A DNA stretch of 64,000 nucleotides from Natrinema sp. HArc-T2 (GCF_041821085.1 NZ_JBGUAZ010000003.1:496001-560000); one strand, 5' to 3'; numbered from the stretch's first letter, positions 14,996 to 23,969 are shown. Translations and numbers: made by a program. The notes: a model not told the origin generated them from the letters alone.

Positions 14996-16549
14996 ATGCC
15001 AGAGGAGGAACTCGCCGCACGGGTCGCGGACGTGCTGGCGGTCGACGCTGCTGACTTCCGCCAGCGGGCCGAGGGGGATGCCGAGGTGATCAAAGACGCC
15101 GTCGAGGAAGGAGTCTTCGACAACCCGCAGGCGATCATCGGCCTCGAGTACGAGTTCTACGCGATCAAGGCCGACGACTGCACGCTGCGGCGGGTTCCAC
15201 GCCGACTGCTCGAGCTGATCGGCTTCGAGAAGGAACTTGGCTTGCACAACGCGGAGATGACGACCAGCCCACAGCCGCTGAACGCACCCGGGCTGGCGGC
15301 TCAGGAGTCGGAAGTCAAAGCGCGCCTGCAGACGGCACTCGACGTGACCCAGTCCGAGCGGATGCGGCTGGTCAGCGACGGGCTGTGGACGATTCCGCCG
15401 GAGGGCGAAACGGCGGGCACGTACCTCGCCGACAGCATCGAGCGACCGGCGACGACACCGGACGGGGCCGAGCGCTCGATCCGCATCGCGACGAACATGA
15501 GTGGCTCCGCTCGGTATCACGCGATGGCCAACACCGACCAGGCCGACTCGGCGGGGATGCGTATCGAAGCCCCACACGTCTCGTTGCAGGCCAATACCGT
15601 CATGCCCGAGAGTCTGATCACGTCGATCCAGCCCCACTATCAGGTGGCCCACGCACCGGACCTTCCCGAATATTTCAACTACGCGCTCCGGGTCGCGGGT
15701 CCGTTGCTCGCACTCGGCGTCAACTCCCCGTTTTTCCCCGCCGATCTGTACGACGAGGACGCGACCGCCGACGAGATTCTCCGAGACGGCTGGATGGAAC
15801 ATCGCATCAGCGTCTTCGAGACCGTGCTCAACGACCCCACGACGGGCGAGGGGAAAGTCCGGTTCCCCCACGATCTCGAGAGCGTCGACGAGGCGATCGA
15901 CCGAATCGTCGACGACGACACGATCGTGCCGATGCCGGTCGAACCCGGCGAGCGTTTCGACGATCAGTTTCCCCACTTCAGGCGCAAACACGGCACCTAC
16001 TGGCGGTGGGTTCGTCCCGTCTTCGGCGGCCCGACGCGCTCGGCGGCCAACGCCCGCATCGAGTTTCGGCCGATCCCCGCCCAGCCGACGGTCCGCGATT
16101 CGGTGGCCTTCCTCGCCGCCTTTGCCGGCCTGATGGAGAGTCTCACTCGGCTCGAGCATCCCGTCCACGAACTCGACTGGCAGCTCGCTCGCGAAAACTT
16201 CTACGGGGCGATGACCGATGGCCTCGAGGCCGAGCTGACGTGGATCACCAACGACGGTCGGGAAATCACAGACGGGCTCGAGCTCTACGAGGATCTGCTC
16301 GCCCACGCCGAAGACGGGCTGGTCAACCGCGGGCTGAGCGAGGAAGACGCCGCCAAATATCTCTACCCGCTCCGGCGGCGGGTCCGCCAGAAAGTGACAC
16401 CAGCCAGCTGGAAGCGCGAGCAGGTGCGGGCAGCCCTCGAGGACGGTGCCGACCTCGCCGACGCGATGGAGCGGATGCAACAGCGCTACGTGACCCGGCA
16501 GTCGGAGACGTTGCTCGAGGGAAGCTTCGCGGACTGGATCGGCGACTAG
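14996..16549 (+). CDS. large GCS2-like carboxylate-amine ligase
   Basis: 517 residues. The segment IIGLEYEFYAIK near residue 47 and RSAANARIEFRPIPAQPTVRDSVAFLAAFAGLM near 350-380 resemble the GCS2 family (gamma-glutamylcysteine ligases of bacteria and haloarchaea), as does LGLHNAEMTTSPQPL. GCS2 ligases join an amino acid to the gamma-carboxyl of glutamate using ATP. Haloarchaeal gamma-glutamylcysteine ligase is about 350 residues, so this longer protein may act on another amine or be a diverged paralogue. The substrate is unknown. Confidence 0.65.
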   Translation: MPEEELAARVADVLAVDAADFRQRAEGDAEVIKDAVEEGVFDNPQAIIGLEYEFYAIKADDCTLRRVPRRLLELIGFEKELGLHNAEMTTSPQPLNAPGLAAQESEVKARLQTALDVTQSERMRLVSDGLWTIPPEGETAGTYLADSIERPATTPDGAERSIRIATNMSGSARYHAMANTDQADSAGMRIEAPHVSLQANTVMPESLITSIQPHYQVAHAPDLPEYFNYALRVAGPLLALGVNSPFFPADLYDEDATADEILRDGWMEHRISVFETVLNDPTTGEGKVRFPHDLESVDEAIDRIVDDDTIVPMPVEPGERFDDQFPHFRRKHGTYWRWVRPVFGGPTRSAANARIEFRPIPAQPTVRDSVAFLAAFAGLMESLTRLEHPVHELDWQLARENFYGAMTDGLEAELTWITNDGREITDGLELYEDLLAHAEDGLVNRGLSEEDAAKYLYPLRRRVRQKVTPASWKREQVRAALEDGADLADAMERMQQRYVTRQSETLLEGSFADWIGD

Positions 16550-16582
16550 CGGTTCGTGACCGGTGCGATCGGCAAAAAGACG

Positions 16583-17980
16583 TTATTGGGCCGGTTCGAC
16601 GTTCTGGTTCATCCGGAACAGGTTGTCCGGATCGTACGTGGCCTTGACCTCGGCCAGCCGTTGCTGGTTCGTCCCGTAGGCGAGGTCCTCCTCGCCCTCG
16701 TCCTCGCTGATGAAGTTCATGTAGACGCCGCCAGTCGCATACGAGGCCATCGCGTCGAAGAACTCCCGGGACCAGGCGATGCACTTGTCATCCATCGCAG
16801 GGTCCTCCCAGCGCGTGTGGACGTTCATCCCGTATTCGGCGTCCCGGTGGGGAAACGCCGTCGCGTCCGCTGGGACCCGTCCCATCGCGCCGCCGAGCTG
16901 TCCGAAGAAGATTTCGGACAGCGGGGTGGGGAGGTCTCGTGCGTATTCGACCACTGTATCGATGGCGTCGTCCGAGACCGTACTGAAGTTGTGTGACTTC
17001 CAGTAGTTCCGGGCACCCTCCTCGAGCAGTGGATCGAACGCTTGCTGGAACTCGGCGTACTGGTGTGGACCGACGACATCGGCGATCGGATCGCCGTACT
17101 CACGAATCGGAGCGAGCACGTCCTCACCCGCTGCCATGTCACCGGCGTAGAACGGAACGACGACGAGAACGTCCTCGCCGTGAACGTCCTCCGGGAGGAA
17201 CGGGAGCGGTGGTGCCTTGCGCAGGACCATCCAGACGGTCGACTCGTCCGGTGCCGTTTCGTTGAAGTCCCGCACATGTCGGAGGACATCTGGTGCGTCC
17301 GCACCGTGGTAGACGACCATCCCGGTGAGTACCTCCGGTCCGACCTCGTGGAGGTCGAACTCGAACGACGTGACGACGCCGAAGTTGCCACCGCCGCCGC
17401 GGACCCCCCAGAAGAGATCCGGATTTTTGTCTTCGCTCGCGTGCCGCAGTTCGCCGTCCGCGGTGACGATATCGACCGATCGCAGGTTATCCACTGTCAT
17501 TCCGTACCTGCGAGTCAGCCACCCGAACCCGCCGCCGAGCGTCAGTCCCGCGACGCCGGTCGTCGAGTTGATTCCCAGTGGCGTCGCCAGCCCGAACGCC
17601 TGTGCTTCGTGGTCGAAGTCGGCGAGGGTCGCACCCGGTTCGACTCGAGCCGTTTGTTCCTCCGGGTCTACGCGAACCGATCGCATCGCCGAGAGGTCGA
17701 GCATCAGACCGTCGTCACAGACCGCGTTCCCCGCGATGTTGTGTCCGGCACCGCGGATCGCGAGTACCATGTCCTGCTCGCGGGCGAAGTTCACCGCCGC
17801 GATCACGTCCGAGACACCCATCGCTCGAGCGATAAGTGCCGGTCGCCGGTCGATCATGCCGTTCCAGATCGCTCGCGTCTCGTCGTAGTTCGGATCCTCG
17901 GGGCGGAGCAATTCGCCGTGAAGCCCCTCGCCGAATCCGTCTATTGCACCGTCGTCTACGGGTGTGGTAGTAACTGCCAT
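16583..17980 (-). CDS. BBE-type FAD-dependent oxidoreductase
   Basis: 465 residues. The FAD-binding (PCMH) domain has AIRGAGHNIAGNAV, in which the histidine (residue 80 from this start) is where flavin attaches covalently in berberine-bridge-like enzymes, followed by GVAGLTLGGGFGWLTRRYG. The second covalent site, Cys, is missing, so attachment would be single. The C-terminal BBE segment ends with YDPDNLFRMNQN. Substrates of haloarchaeal members are unknown, possibly sugars or alcohols. It is divergent from and paralogous to the gene at 18243. A start at 17986 is also possible. Confidence 0.85.
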   Translation of the reverse strand: MAVTTTPVDDGAIDGFGEGLHGELLRPEDPNYDETRAIWNGMIDRRPALIARAMGVSDVIAAVNFAREQDMVLAIRGAGHNIAGNAVCDDGLMLDLSAMRSVRVDPEEQTARVEPGATLADFDHEAQAFGLATPLGINSTTGVAGLTLGGGFGWLTRRYGMTVDNLRSVDIVTADGELRHASEDKNPDLFWGVRGGGGNFGVVTSFEFDLHEVGPEVLTGMVVYHGADAPDVLRHVRDFNETAPDESTVWMVLRKAPPLPFLPEDVHGEDVLVVVPFYAGDMAAGEDVLAPIREYGDPIADVVGPHQYAEFQQAFDPLLEEGARNYWKSHNFSTVSDDAIDTVVEYARDLPTPLSEIFFGQLGGAMGRVPADATAFPHRDAEYGMNVHTRWEDPAMDDKCIAWSREFFDAMASYATGGVYMNFISEDEGEEDLAYGTNQQRLAEVKATYDPDNLFRMNQNVEPAQ

Positions 17981-18164
17981 TATCACTCAGTATCCGTACG
18001 CTTCGCACGGGGATATAGTCACACATAATTAATAGTTAAGATAGGTTCGCCGACAGGAGTGACCCGAGAGCTGGCGTATCGACGGGCGATCGGGGATCGA
18101 ATGCTATTTCTCCGCACAGTTAGCCGCCCGATTTGTATCCGCACGCAGAAATTTAATTCCAGCT

Positions 18165-18185
18165 TATCGGACATATCTATCCGAT
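18165..18185. promoter_or_regulatory. inverted repeat between divergent oxidoreductase genes
   Basis: ATCGGA (18166-18171) and TCCGAT (18180-18185) form a 6-base inverted repeat with an 8-base spacer, 60 to 80 bases upstream of the 18243 start. The whole gap (17981-18242) is AT-rich and holds TATA-like stretches for both directions, near 18025-18043 for the minus gene and 18199-18208 for the plus gene. It may be an operator for a common regulator; no regulator gene adjoins it. Confidence 0.3.
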
Positions 18186-18242
18186 TGATGATCGTGTTAG
18201 ATATACTACTGTTTTATTCCTGCTGAACGCATATCGTGAGAT

Positions 18243-19676
18243 ATGGGAACAGTGAACAAATCAGCAGGCGATGAGGCGATCGCAGCACTCCCGGACGAGG
18301 CCGTCCGGTCCTTCATCGACCGGTTCCACGGGGACCTCCTGCGTCCGTCAGACGACGAGTACGACGACGCTCGCGAGGTCTGGAACGGGATGATCGACAA
18401 ATACCCGGCGCTCGTCGCGCGCTGTGTGGACGTCGACGACGTCGCCACAGCCGTCGACTTCGCCCGAAACCACGACCTGCCCCTCGCGGTCCGGGGTGGT
18501 GGGCACAACGCGGCCGGGACGGCTGTCTGCGATGGCGGGCTCGTCGTCGATCTGACGGAAATGAACGGTGTCCGTGTCGACCCCGAGGCGAAGACTGTCC
18601 GTGTCGACGGCGGGGCGACGCTGGGCGACGTCGACCTCGAGACACAACGCTTCGGCCTCGCGACGGCTCTCGGTGTGGTGTCAGAGACCGGCGTCGCCGG
18701 GTTGACGCTCAACGGCGGCTACGGACACCTGAGTCGCAAGTACGGACTGGCACTTGACAATCTGATCAGCGTCGACGTCGTGACGGCCGATGGCAAACTG
18801 CGCCACGCCAGCGCTGACGAGAACGAGGACCTGTTCTGGGCGATCCGCGGCGGCGGTGGTAACTTCGGCGTCGTCACCGCTCTCGAGTACGCGCTCCACG
18901 AGGTCGGCCCCGACGTGTACGCACTCTTCGTCTGGTTCCACGGCGACGACACCGCCGTCGCTATGGATGCCTTCCGCGAGTGGACCGAGACCGCACCGCG
19001 GGACGCGAGCGCCCTCGCGTTTACTGCCCACGTTCCCGACATAGCGGAGTTCCCCGAGGAATCGTGGGGCGAGCCGGCGATCGCGTTCCTCGGCTCGTAC
19101 CTGGGAGACCCCGACGACGCCGAGGACGTCTTCGATTCGTTCCGGGAGCGTGCGACGCCGATCACCGACCTGAGCGGAGTGATGGCCTACGCCGACCTGC
19201 AGTCGATGCTCGACGAGGACTACCCGGACGGGCTGCGCTACTACTGGAAGTCGATCTTCCTCGAGGAACTCACTGACGACGTGATCGACCTCATGACTCG
19301 ATACAACGAATCGGCGCCGTCGGCGCTCTCGACGATTGACGTCTGGCATCTCGGCGACGCGGTTGCTGACGTTCCCCAGGATGCGACCGCGTTCTGGCAC
19401 CGCGACAAGCCGTACATGCTCAACTTCGAGGCGAACTGGGAGGACGCCGACGACGATGACGCAAACGTGGGGTGGGTTCGCGAGGGTTTTGCCGAGGCAC
19501 AGACCCTTTCGATCGCTTCGGGCCGCTACGGTAACTTCCCGGGGCTGAACGAAGACCCCGCGAAACTGCTCTACGGCGAGAACTACGACCGGCTGGTCGA
19601 CGTCAAGACGAAATACGACCCCGATAACCTATTCCGGTCGAACACGAACGTCCCGCCGCGCCCGACCGGTGCCTGA
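18243..19676 (+). CDS. BBE-type FAD-dependent oxidoreductase (paralogue)
   Basis: 477 residues, clearly related along its length to the product of the divergent gene: VRGGGHNAAGTAV with the flavin-attaching histidine at residue 88, GVAGLTLNGGYGHLSRKYG, LFWAIRGGGGNFGVVT, and the terminal YDPDNLFRSNTN. Motif order and length are the same, so the pair arose by duplication. The bicovalent cysteine is absent here as well. The substrate is unknown. An acidic insertion (about 395-405, EDADDDDAN) distinguishes it from the other copy. Confidence 0.85.
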   Translation: MGTVNKSAGDEAIAALPDEAVRSFIDRFHGDLLRPSDDEYDDAREVWNGMIDKYPALVARCVDVDDVATAVDFARNHDLPLAVRGGGHNAAGTAVCDGGLVVDLTEMNGVRVDPEAKTVRVDGGATLGDVDLETQRFGLATALGVVSETGVAGLTLNGGYGHLSRKYGLALDNLISVDVVTADGKLRHASADENEDLFWAIRGGGGNFGVVTALEYALHEVGPDVYALFVWFHGDDTAVAMDAFREWTETAPRDASALAFTAHVPDIAEFPEESWGEPAIAFLGSYLGDPDDAEDVFDSFRERATPITDLSGVMAYADLQSMLDEDYPDGLRYYWKSIFLEELTDDVIDLMTRYNESAPSALSTIDVWHLGDAVADVPQDATAFWHRDKPYMLNFEANWEDADDDDANVGWVREGFAEAQTLSIASGRYGNFPGLNEDPAKLLYGENYDRLVDVKTKYDPDNLFRSNTNVPPRPTGA

Positions 19677-19801
19677 CTGGGCGCGCGGATACCGGTCGCC
19701 AACATACGACCCGGATAGCGACATCACGAACGGCGTCCGATGGGATCGATCGTTTTTCGCCGCCGGAAGCGATTAAGTAACTTCGCTCGAGAGGTGTGCG
19801 T

Positions 19802-20794
19802 ATGGTAACTTTCCTCTCTGGAGGCACCGGAACGCCGAAACTCTTAGACGGCGCCGGTGTCGCGTTCTCGCCAGAGGAGACCACGGTCATCGCCAATACG
19901 GGTGATGACATCGAACTCGGTGGACTGTTCGTCTCGCCGGATGTCGATACCCTACTGTTTCAGGGCGGTGGCATCCTCGACCGCGAGACGTGGTGGGGAA
20001 TCGATGACGACACGCACCGAACCAACGCAGCGCTGTCTGAGATCGCGTCGACCGCTGGACTTCCCGACGGGCCGCAATACCTCCCCGAGGAAAAACAGAC
20101 CACGGGCCGGCGACTCGCGAACTGGCGGCGCTTTTCGGGGGTCGCGGAGTTCATGACGATCGGCGACCGCGACCGGGCCGTCCACATCACGCGCACCAGT
20201 CTCCTCGATGAGGGCAAGACGTTGAGCGAGGCGACCCAGCGGCTGGCCGACGCGTTCGGCGTCACGATCGACCTGCTCCCGATGAGCGACGATCCCGTCG
20301 CCAGTCTCGTCCACACCGACGAGGGCATGATGCACTTTCAGGAGTACTGGGTCGCCCACCGCGGCGAGCCGACTGTCGAAACCGTCGAATTTCGGGGCTC
20401 GTCGGATGCCGAGCCCGCGCCGGGCGTTCTCGAGGCACTCGACGACACCGTCGTCATCGGCCCCTCGAACCCGGTCACCAGCATCGGGCCGATGCTCGCA
20501 CTGCCGGGCGTCGCCGACGCGCTCGCCGAGACGACGGTCGTTGCCGTCTCGCCGTTTCTCGGCGACGACGCTTTCTCCGGGCCCGCGGGCGACCTCATGG
20601 CTGCGGTCCATGCAGAGCCCAGCACCGAGGGGCTGGCGACCGCCTATCCGTTCGTCGACGCCTTCGTGATCGACGAGGACGACGACGCCGACTTCGACCG
20701 ACCGACGGTTCGGACGGACATCCGGATCGACGACTCCGAAGATGCCGCGCGCGTCACTCGAGCCGTCGACGACGCGATCGATCGCGTGCGCTAA
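19802..20794 (+). CDS. cofD: 2-phospho-L-lactate transferase (F420 biosynthesis)
   Basis: 330 residues of the CofD family. The N-terminal [17 protein letters not shown] is the nucleotide-binding loop, followed by [25 protein letters not shown], and [17 protein letters not shown] is the second family signature. It transfers a phospholactyl-type group from the GPP/GDP-activated donor to the deazaflavin FO to make F420-0. The ATG at 19802 is preferred to the GTG at 19796 two codons earlier. The next gene begins one base after the stop, so the two are cotranscribed. Confidence 0.95.
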   Translation: MVTFLSGGTGTPKLLDGAGVAFSPEETTVIANTGDDIELGGLFVSPDVDTLLFQGGGILDRETWWGIDDDTHRTNAALSEIASTAGLPDGPQYLPEEKQTTGRRLANWRRFSGVAEFMTIGDRDRAVHITRTSLLDEGKTLSEATQRLADAFGVTIDLLPMSDDPVASLVHTDEGMMHFQEYWVAHRGEPTVETVEFRGSSDAEPAPGVLEALDDTVVIGPSNPVTSIGPMLALPGVADALAETTVVAVSPFLGDDAFSGPAGDLMAAVHAEPSTEGLATAYPFVDAFVIDEDDDADFDRPTVRTDIRIDDSEDAARVTRAVDDAIDRVR

Positions 20795-20795
20795 C

Positions 20796-21557
20796 ATGTC
20801 CGGACGCGTCTCGTTTACGCCGCCGCTCGCACTCGCCAGCCTCAGCGGCGAGGCCGACGCTGACTGGGCGCGAGCCGGCGCTGACTACGCTGGCGCGGCG
20901 TTCCTCGGCGGGATCGCCCTCGATGCCGACGCGAGAGCGGCTGCACGCGACCTCGTCGCCCGCGACCGGTCCGAGTTCCTGCCCGACGATCCGCTCGCCT
21001 TTATCGACCGCCAGCTCGCAGCGCTCGAAGACGTCCCTCTCCAGCCAGCGTTCAACGTCCGGAGCGCGACTGTCGATCCGATGGCCGACGCGGCCCGCGT
21101 CTGTCGGGATCGGGACGCCTATCTCGAGATAAACGCCCACTGCCGGCAGGACGAACTCTGTGCCGTCGGCTGTGGCGAGACGCTCTTACAGGATGGCGAC
21201 CGTCTCGCAAGCTACGTCAGCCGCGCAGCCGAGACCGGCGCGACCGTCGGCGTGAAGGTCCGCGCCGAAGTTCCCGGCGTCGATCTGTCGGCACTGGCCC
21301 GCGACCTCGAGCGCGCGGGGGCTGATTTCGCCCACATCGACGCGATGGACTCCGAGTCGATCATCGCGGACGTGGTCGATGCGACCGACCTGTTCGTGAT
21401 CGCCAATAACGGCGTCCGCGACGACGCGACCGTCCGCGAGTACGCCGACTACGGGGCCGACGCGGTCAGCGTCGGTCGGCCCAGCGATAACCCCGTGGTG
21501 CTCGAACGCGTTCGCGCGGCTGTCGACCGCCACTTTGGCCTCGAGCAGGTTCGCTAG
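20796..21557 (+). CDS. Dus-like FMN-binding TIM-barrel protein
   Basis: 253 residues with the tRNA-dihydrouridine synthase-type core: YLEINAHCRQDELCAVGCGETLLQD aligns with the catalytic NxGCP region and its Gly-rich loop, GVKVRAEVPGV is the next strand, and FVIANNGVRDD the FMN phosphate region. The typical Cys-Pro of true Dus enzymes is replaced by a His-Cys, so tRNA activity is uncertain. It immediately follows cofD, as in other haloarchaea as I recall, which hints at a link to deazaflavin metabolism; that is inference. Confidence 0.75.
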   Translation: MSGRVSFTPPLALASLSGEADADWARAGADYAGAAFLGGIALDADARAAARDLVARDRSEFLPDDPLAFIDRQLAALEDVPLQPAFNVRSATVDPMADAARVCRDRDAYLEINAHCRQDELCAVGCGETLLQDGDRLASYVSRAAETGATVGVKVRAEVPGVDLSALARDLERAGADFAHIDAMDSESIIADVVDATDLFVIANNGVRDDATVREYADYGADAVSVGRPSDNPVVLERVRAAVDRHFGLEQVR

Positions 21558-21644
21558 CAGTAGCTGATCACACGGCTTCTCCAGCAGTAAACGGGAAAAC
21601 TCGTCGCACAAGTAACGACGATCGACGACAAGAGCAGTCGTTTG

Positions 21645-21730
21645 CTATAGTAGCCACTGAAAGGTAATGCACACCCGATCGCACGAGGACTGTGCGATCG
21701 GTGTGTCAATCGTTTCAGTTGTTACTATAG
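21645..21730. repeat. palindromic MITE-like element, family 1, copy 1
   Basis: An 86-base element. Its terminal inverted repeats are CTATAGTAGCCACTGAAA and TTTCAGTTGTTACTATAG, two mismatches between them. An inner stem-forming pair is CACACCCGATCGCAC/GTGCGATCGGTGTG. It lies in the gap between two convergent genes, four bases from the stop of the 21734 gene. A second copy at 60368-60450 shares its layout and most bases. No protein is encoded, so it would be mobilised in trans or act as a bidirectional terminator. Confidence 0.65.
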
Positions 21731-21733
21731 TGG

Positions 21734-22222
21734 TTAGCCGGCAGACATATATTGCGTGAGGGAACGCAGATCAACATCGAGAACTGCGAGGAGAAGCGCT
21801 CCGTATCCTCCGAGCAGGGGGAGCAATGGACGGTAGTAGTATGGGCACCCACAAATACATCCGACGGGCTCAGCAGTCACGCCAACGACTGGTCCGATTG
21901 GCGATGAGAACGTAAACTCTGCTCGAATATGCTGCCAGTAGACGAAATCCTCTGGGATGTGACAGACGCACCCCAAACAGCCGCCAACAAACTGAAGCGG
22001 GACGGTACTCAGAAACAGGAGGAGGAAGCCACTTACACTGAGTGCCCAGCGCTGTGTGACATAGCCCACGAACCCTGCCGCCGTCAGCAGGATTCCAACA
22101 CCGAGAAAGAATCCGATGAGCGGAAATGGAACGGGAAGAATATCGGTGAGGATAATCAGACAGGTTCCCAGCGCGAGAATAGCGCTGACTTCCGCTGCTC
22201 GTCTTCGGACTGCTGCGTCCAT
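21734..22222 (-). CDS. Cys-rich four-helix membrane protein, unknown function
   Basis: 162 residues from the ATG at 22222; a GTG start at 22237 would add five. There are about four hydrophobic segments, and between segments 3 and 4 two cysteine clusters: GGCLGCVCH and VGCICGCPYYY. These could bind a metal or form disulfides outside the membrane. I recognise no family. The codon use is more AT-rich than its neighbours, and a palindromic element sits four bases beyond its stop, so recent transfer is plausible. Confidence 0.6.
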   Translation of the reverse strand: MDAAVRRRAAEVSAILALGTCLIILTDILPVPFPLIGFFLGVGILLTAAGFVGYVTQRWALSVSGFLLLFLSTVPLQFVGGCLGCVCHIPEDFVYWQHIRAEFTFSSPIGPVVGVTAEPVGCICGCPYYYRPLLPLLGGYGALLLAVLDVDLRSLTQYMSAG

Positions 22223-22285
22223 GATTCTTGCTGTCACTCAGAAATCTAACAAATTTCATCCATTTCGGGATGCGATATTCTCCCT

Positions 22286-22546
22286 TCAGGCTTCGTTCGC
22301 TTCATCCTCGATGGTCGAGACCGTGTGGATTTCGTCGTACCGGACGCTCCTGTCGTCAAGTGGCTGGCCGTCGAGTTCGAGATACACGGGCTCGAAACCA
22401 GTCACGTCTCCGGTGACGACCGTTATTTGATCCATCGTCCGCTCTGCGCTTCGAACCTCGACCGTGTCGCCGATGTCGACGTGGTTCTGGACGAGCAATT
22501 TGGTTCGTTTCGTATCGGCGTCGGGAGGGACAGTCAAAGTAGTCAT
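22286..22546 (-). CDS. small conserved haloarchaeal protein, unknown function
   Basis: 86 residues, starting MTTLTVPPDADTKRTKLLV. The sequence is strand-rich (DIGDTVEVRS, ITVVTGDVTGFEPVYLEL, SVRYDEIHTVSTIEDE) and suggests a small beta barrel, possibly nucleic-acid- or ligand-binding; I recognise no named family. It is divergent from the HD-domain gene, with a 111-base gap that must contain both promoters. A long minus-strand reading upstream of this start is an antisense shadow of the HD gene. Confidence 0.55.
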   Translation of the reverse strand: MTTLTVPPDADTKRTKLLVQNHVDIGDTVEVRSAERTMDQITVVTGDVTGFEPVYLELDGQPLDDRSVRYDEIHTVSTIEDEANEA

Positions 22547-22657
22547 CGGCTGTCGGACCGAAGCGGGGCGACACCCGTAGTCGTTGACCCGGTATTCGCA
22601 ACGCGAGCGGTGTCGTCCGGACGACCGTTTTTGTACGAACCGGTCGAACGAGGAGTA

Positions 22658-23890
22658 ATGAAAGTCATCAAGGACAGCGTCCACGACCACATCCAGGTCG
22701 ACGGCGTCGCGCGTGACCTGCTCGACACGCCCGAAGTACAGCGGCTTCGGCACGTCGGCCAGCTCGGAACCGTCTCTCTCGTGTATCCTTCTGCCAACCA
22801 CACTCGCTTTGAACACAGCCTCGGCGTCTATCACCTCGCCTGCGAGGCCCTCGAGCACCTCGCTATCGAGGGACGACAGGCCGAACGGGTCCACGCCGCC
22901 GCCCTGCTTCACGACGTGGGCCACGGCCCTTTCAGTCACAACCTCGAGTCGCTGACCCACCGTCGCACCGGTCGATATCACGACGACGTCCACGAGTTGC
23001 TCGCGGACGGGGCGGTCGGCGAGGTGTTGCGCGACCACGACCTCGAGCCCGACCGGGTCGCCGAGTTGGTCGCCGGCGAGGGACGCTTCGGGCAGGTGGT
23101 CTCGGGGGAACTCGACGTCGACCGGATGGATTACCTGGTGCGGGATGCCCACCACACGGGCGTTCCCTACGGCACGATCGATCATGGCCGGCTCGTCCGC
23201 GAGCTGACGTTCGTCGACGGCGAACTCGTCCTCGACGAGGGGAACGTCCAGACTGCCGAAAGCCTGCTGGTCGCGCGGGCGCTGATGAACCCGACGGTCT
23301 ACAGTCATAGCGTCGCCCGGATCAGCAAGGCGATGCTCCGACGGGCTGCCGAACGACTGTTGGACGCTCCTGAGACCGATGTCGACGCCGCGACCCTCCA
23401 GCGGATGGACGACCACGACCTGATCGTCGCCCTGCGCTCGTGTGATCGAACGGCGGCGTTCTCGAGGCGACTGGATCACCGCGACCTGTACAAGCGGGCG
23501 GTCTGGGCCGAACTCGACGACGTGCCCGACGAGATCATCGACGCCGATCACGAAACGATCTGCGACCTCGAGCACGAGATCGGCGATCGGGCGGATGTCG
23601 ACCCTACCGACGTCATCCTCGACGTGCCGAGTCGGCCCTCGATGACGGAGTCGACGACGCGCGTGATGGTCAACGGCGAGATCCGACAGCTGGGCCAGCA
23701 GTCGCCGCTGGTCGCGGCGCTGCGGGCGGCCCAGCACTCTCAGTGGCGACTCGGCGTCTACTCGCCGCCCGAGTTGCGGGATCGGGTCGGTCGGGCCGCC
23801 GTCGATGTGCTCAGACTGGACATCGATGGTGCGCTCGTCAGCGAGGTCCGAAACGGGCTGGACGCGACGCTCGATCAGTTCGTCGACTGA
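22658..23890 (+). CDS. HD-domain phosphohydrolase (dNTPase-like)
   Basis: 410 residues. The HD metal site is complete in type: H53 in RFEHSLGVYHL, H85-D86 in LLHDVGHGPFSH, and a downstream D in LDVDRMDYLVRDAHHTG. This is the dNTP triphosphohydrolase/SAMHD1-related branch of HD proteins, in which the metal-bound site hydrolyses dNTPs; which nucleotide is not known. The ATG at 22658 follows a GGAG-like sequence (AGGAGTA, 22651-22657), a good ribosome binding site. A palindromic element begins at its stop codon. Confidence 0.85.
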   Translation: MKVIKDSVHDHIQVDGVARDLLDTPEVQRLRHVGQLGTVSLVYPSANHTRFEHSLGVYHLACEALEHLAIEGRQAERVHAAALLHDVGHGPFSHNLESLTHRRTGRYHDDVHELLADGAVGEVLRDHDLEPDRVAELVAGEGRFGQVVSGELDVDRMDYLVRDAHHTGVPYGTIDHGRLVRELTFVDGELVLDEGNVQTAESLLVARALMNPTVYSHSVARISKAMLRRAAERLLDAPETDVDAATLQRMDDHDLIVALRSCDRTAAFSRRLDHRDLYKRAVWAELDDVPDEIIDADHETICDLEHEIGDRADVDPTDVILDVPSRPSMTESTTRVMVNGEIRQLGQQSPLVAALRAAQHSQWRLGVYSPPELRDRVGRAAVDVLRLDIDGALVSEVRNGLDATLDQFVD

Positions 23891-23969
23891 TACTGTTGGA
23901 CAACAGGATCACACATCGATCGCACGCGAACCGCGATCGGGTGATCACGGACTGTTGTTCGACAGTGTA
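23890..23969. repeat. palindromic element, family 2, copy C (diverged)
   Basis: This element begins at the last base of the HD gene stop. Its termini ATACTGTTGGACAACAG and CTGTTGTTCGACAGTGT form an inverted repeat with three mismatches, and an inner GATCAC...GTGATC pair is also visible. The terminal sequence resembles the ATACTGCCGGACA ends of the elements at 53265-53373 and 53824-53933. At about 80 bases it is shorter. It lies between two plus-strand genes. Confidence 0.45.

Noticed and set aside
14972-16480. Long minus-strand reading frame of 502 codons opposite the GCS2-like gene
   Set aside because: It is the antisense shadow of a conserved plus-strand gene with recognisable motifs. Long shadows are expected in high-GC DNA with strong third-position bias.
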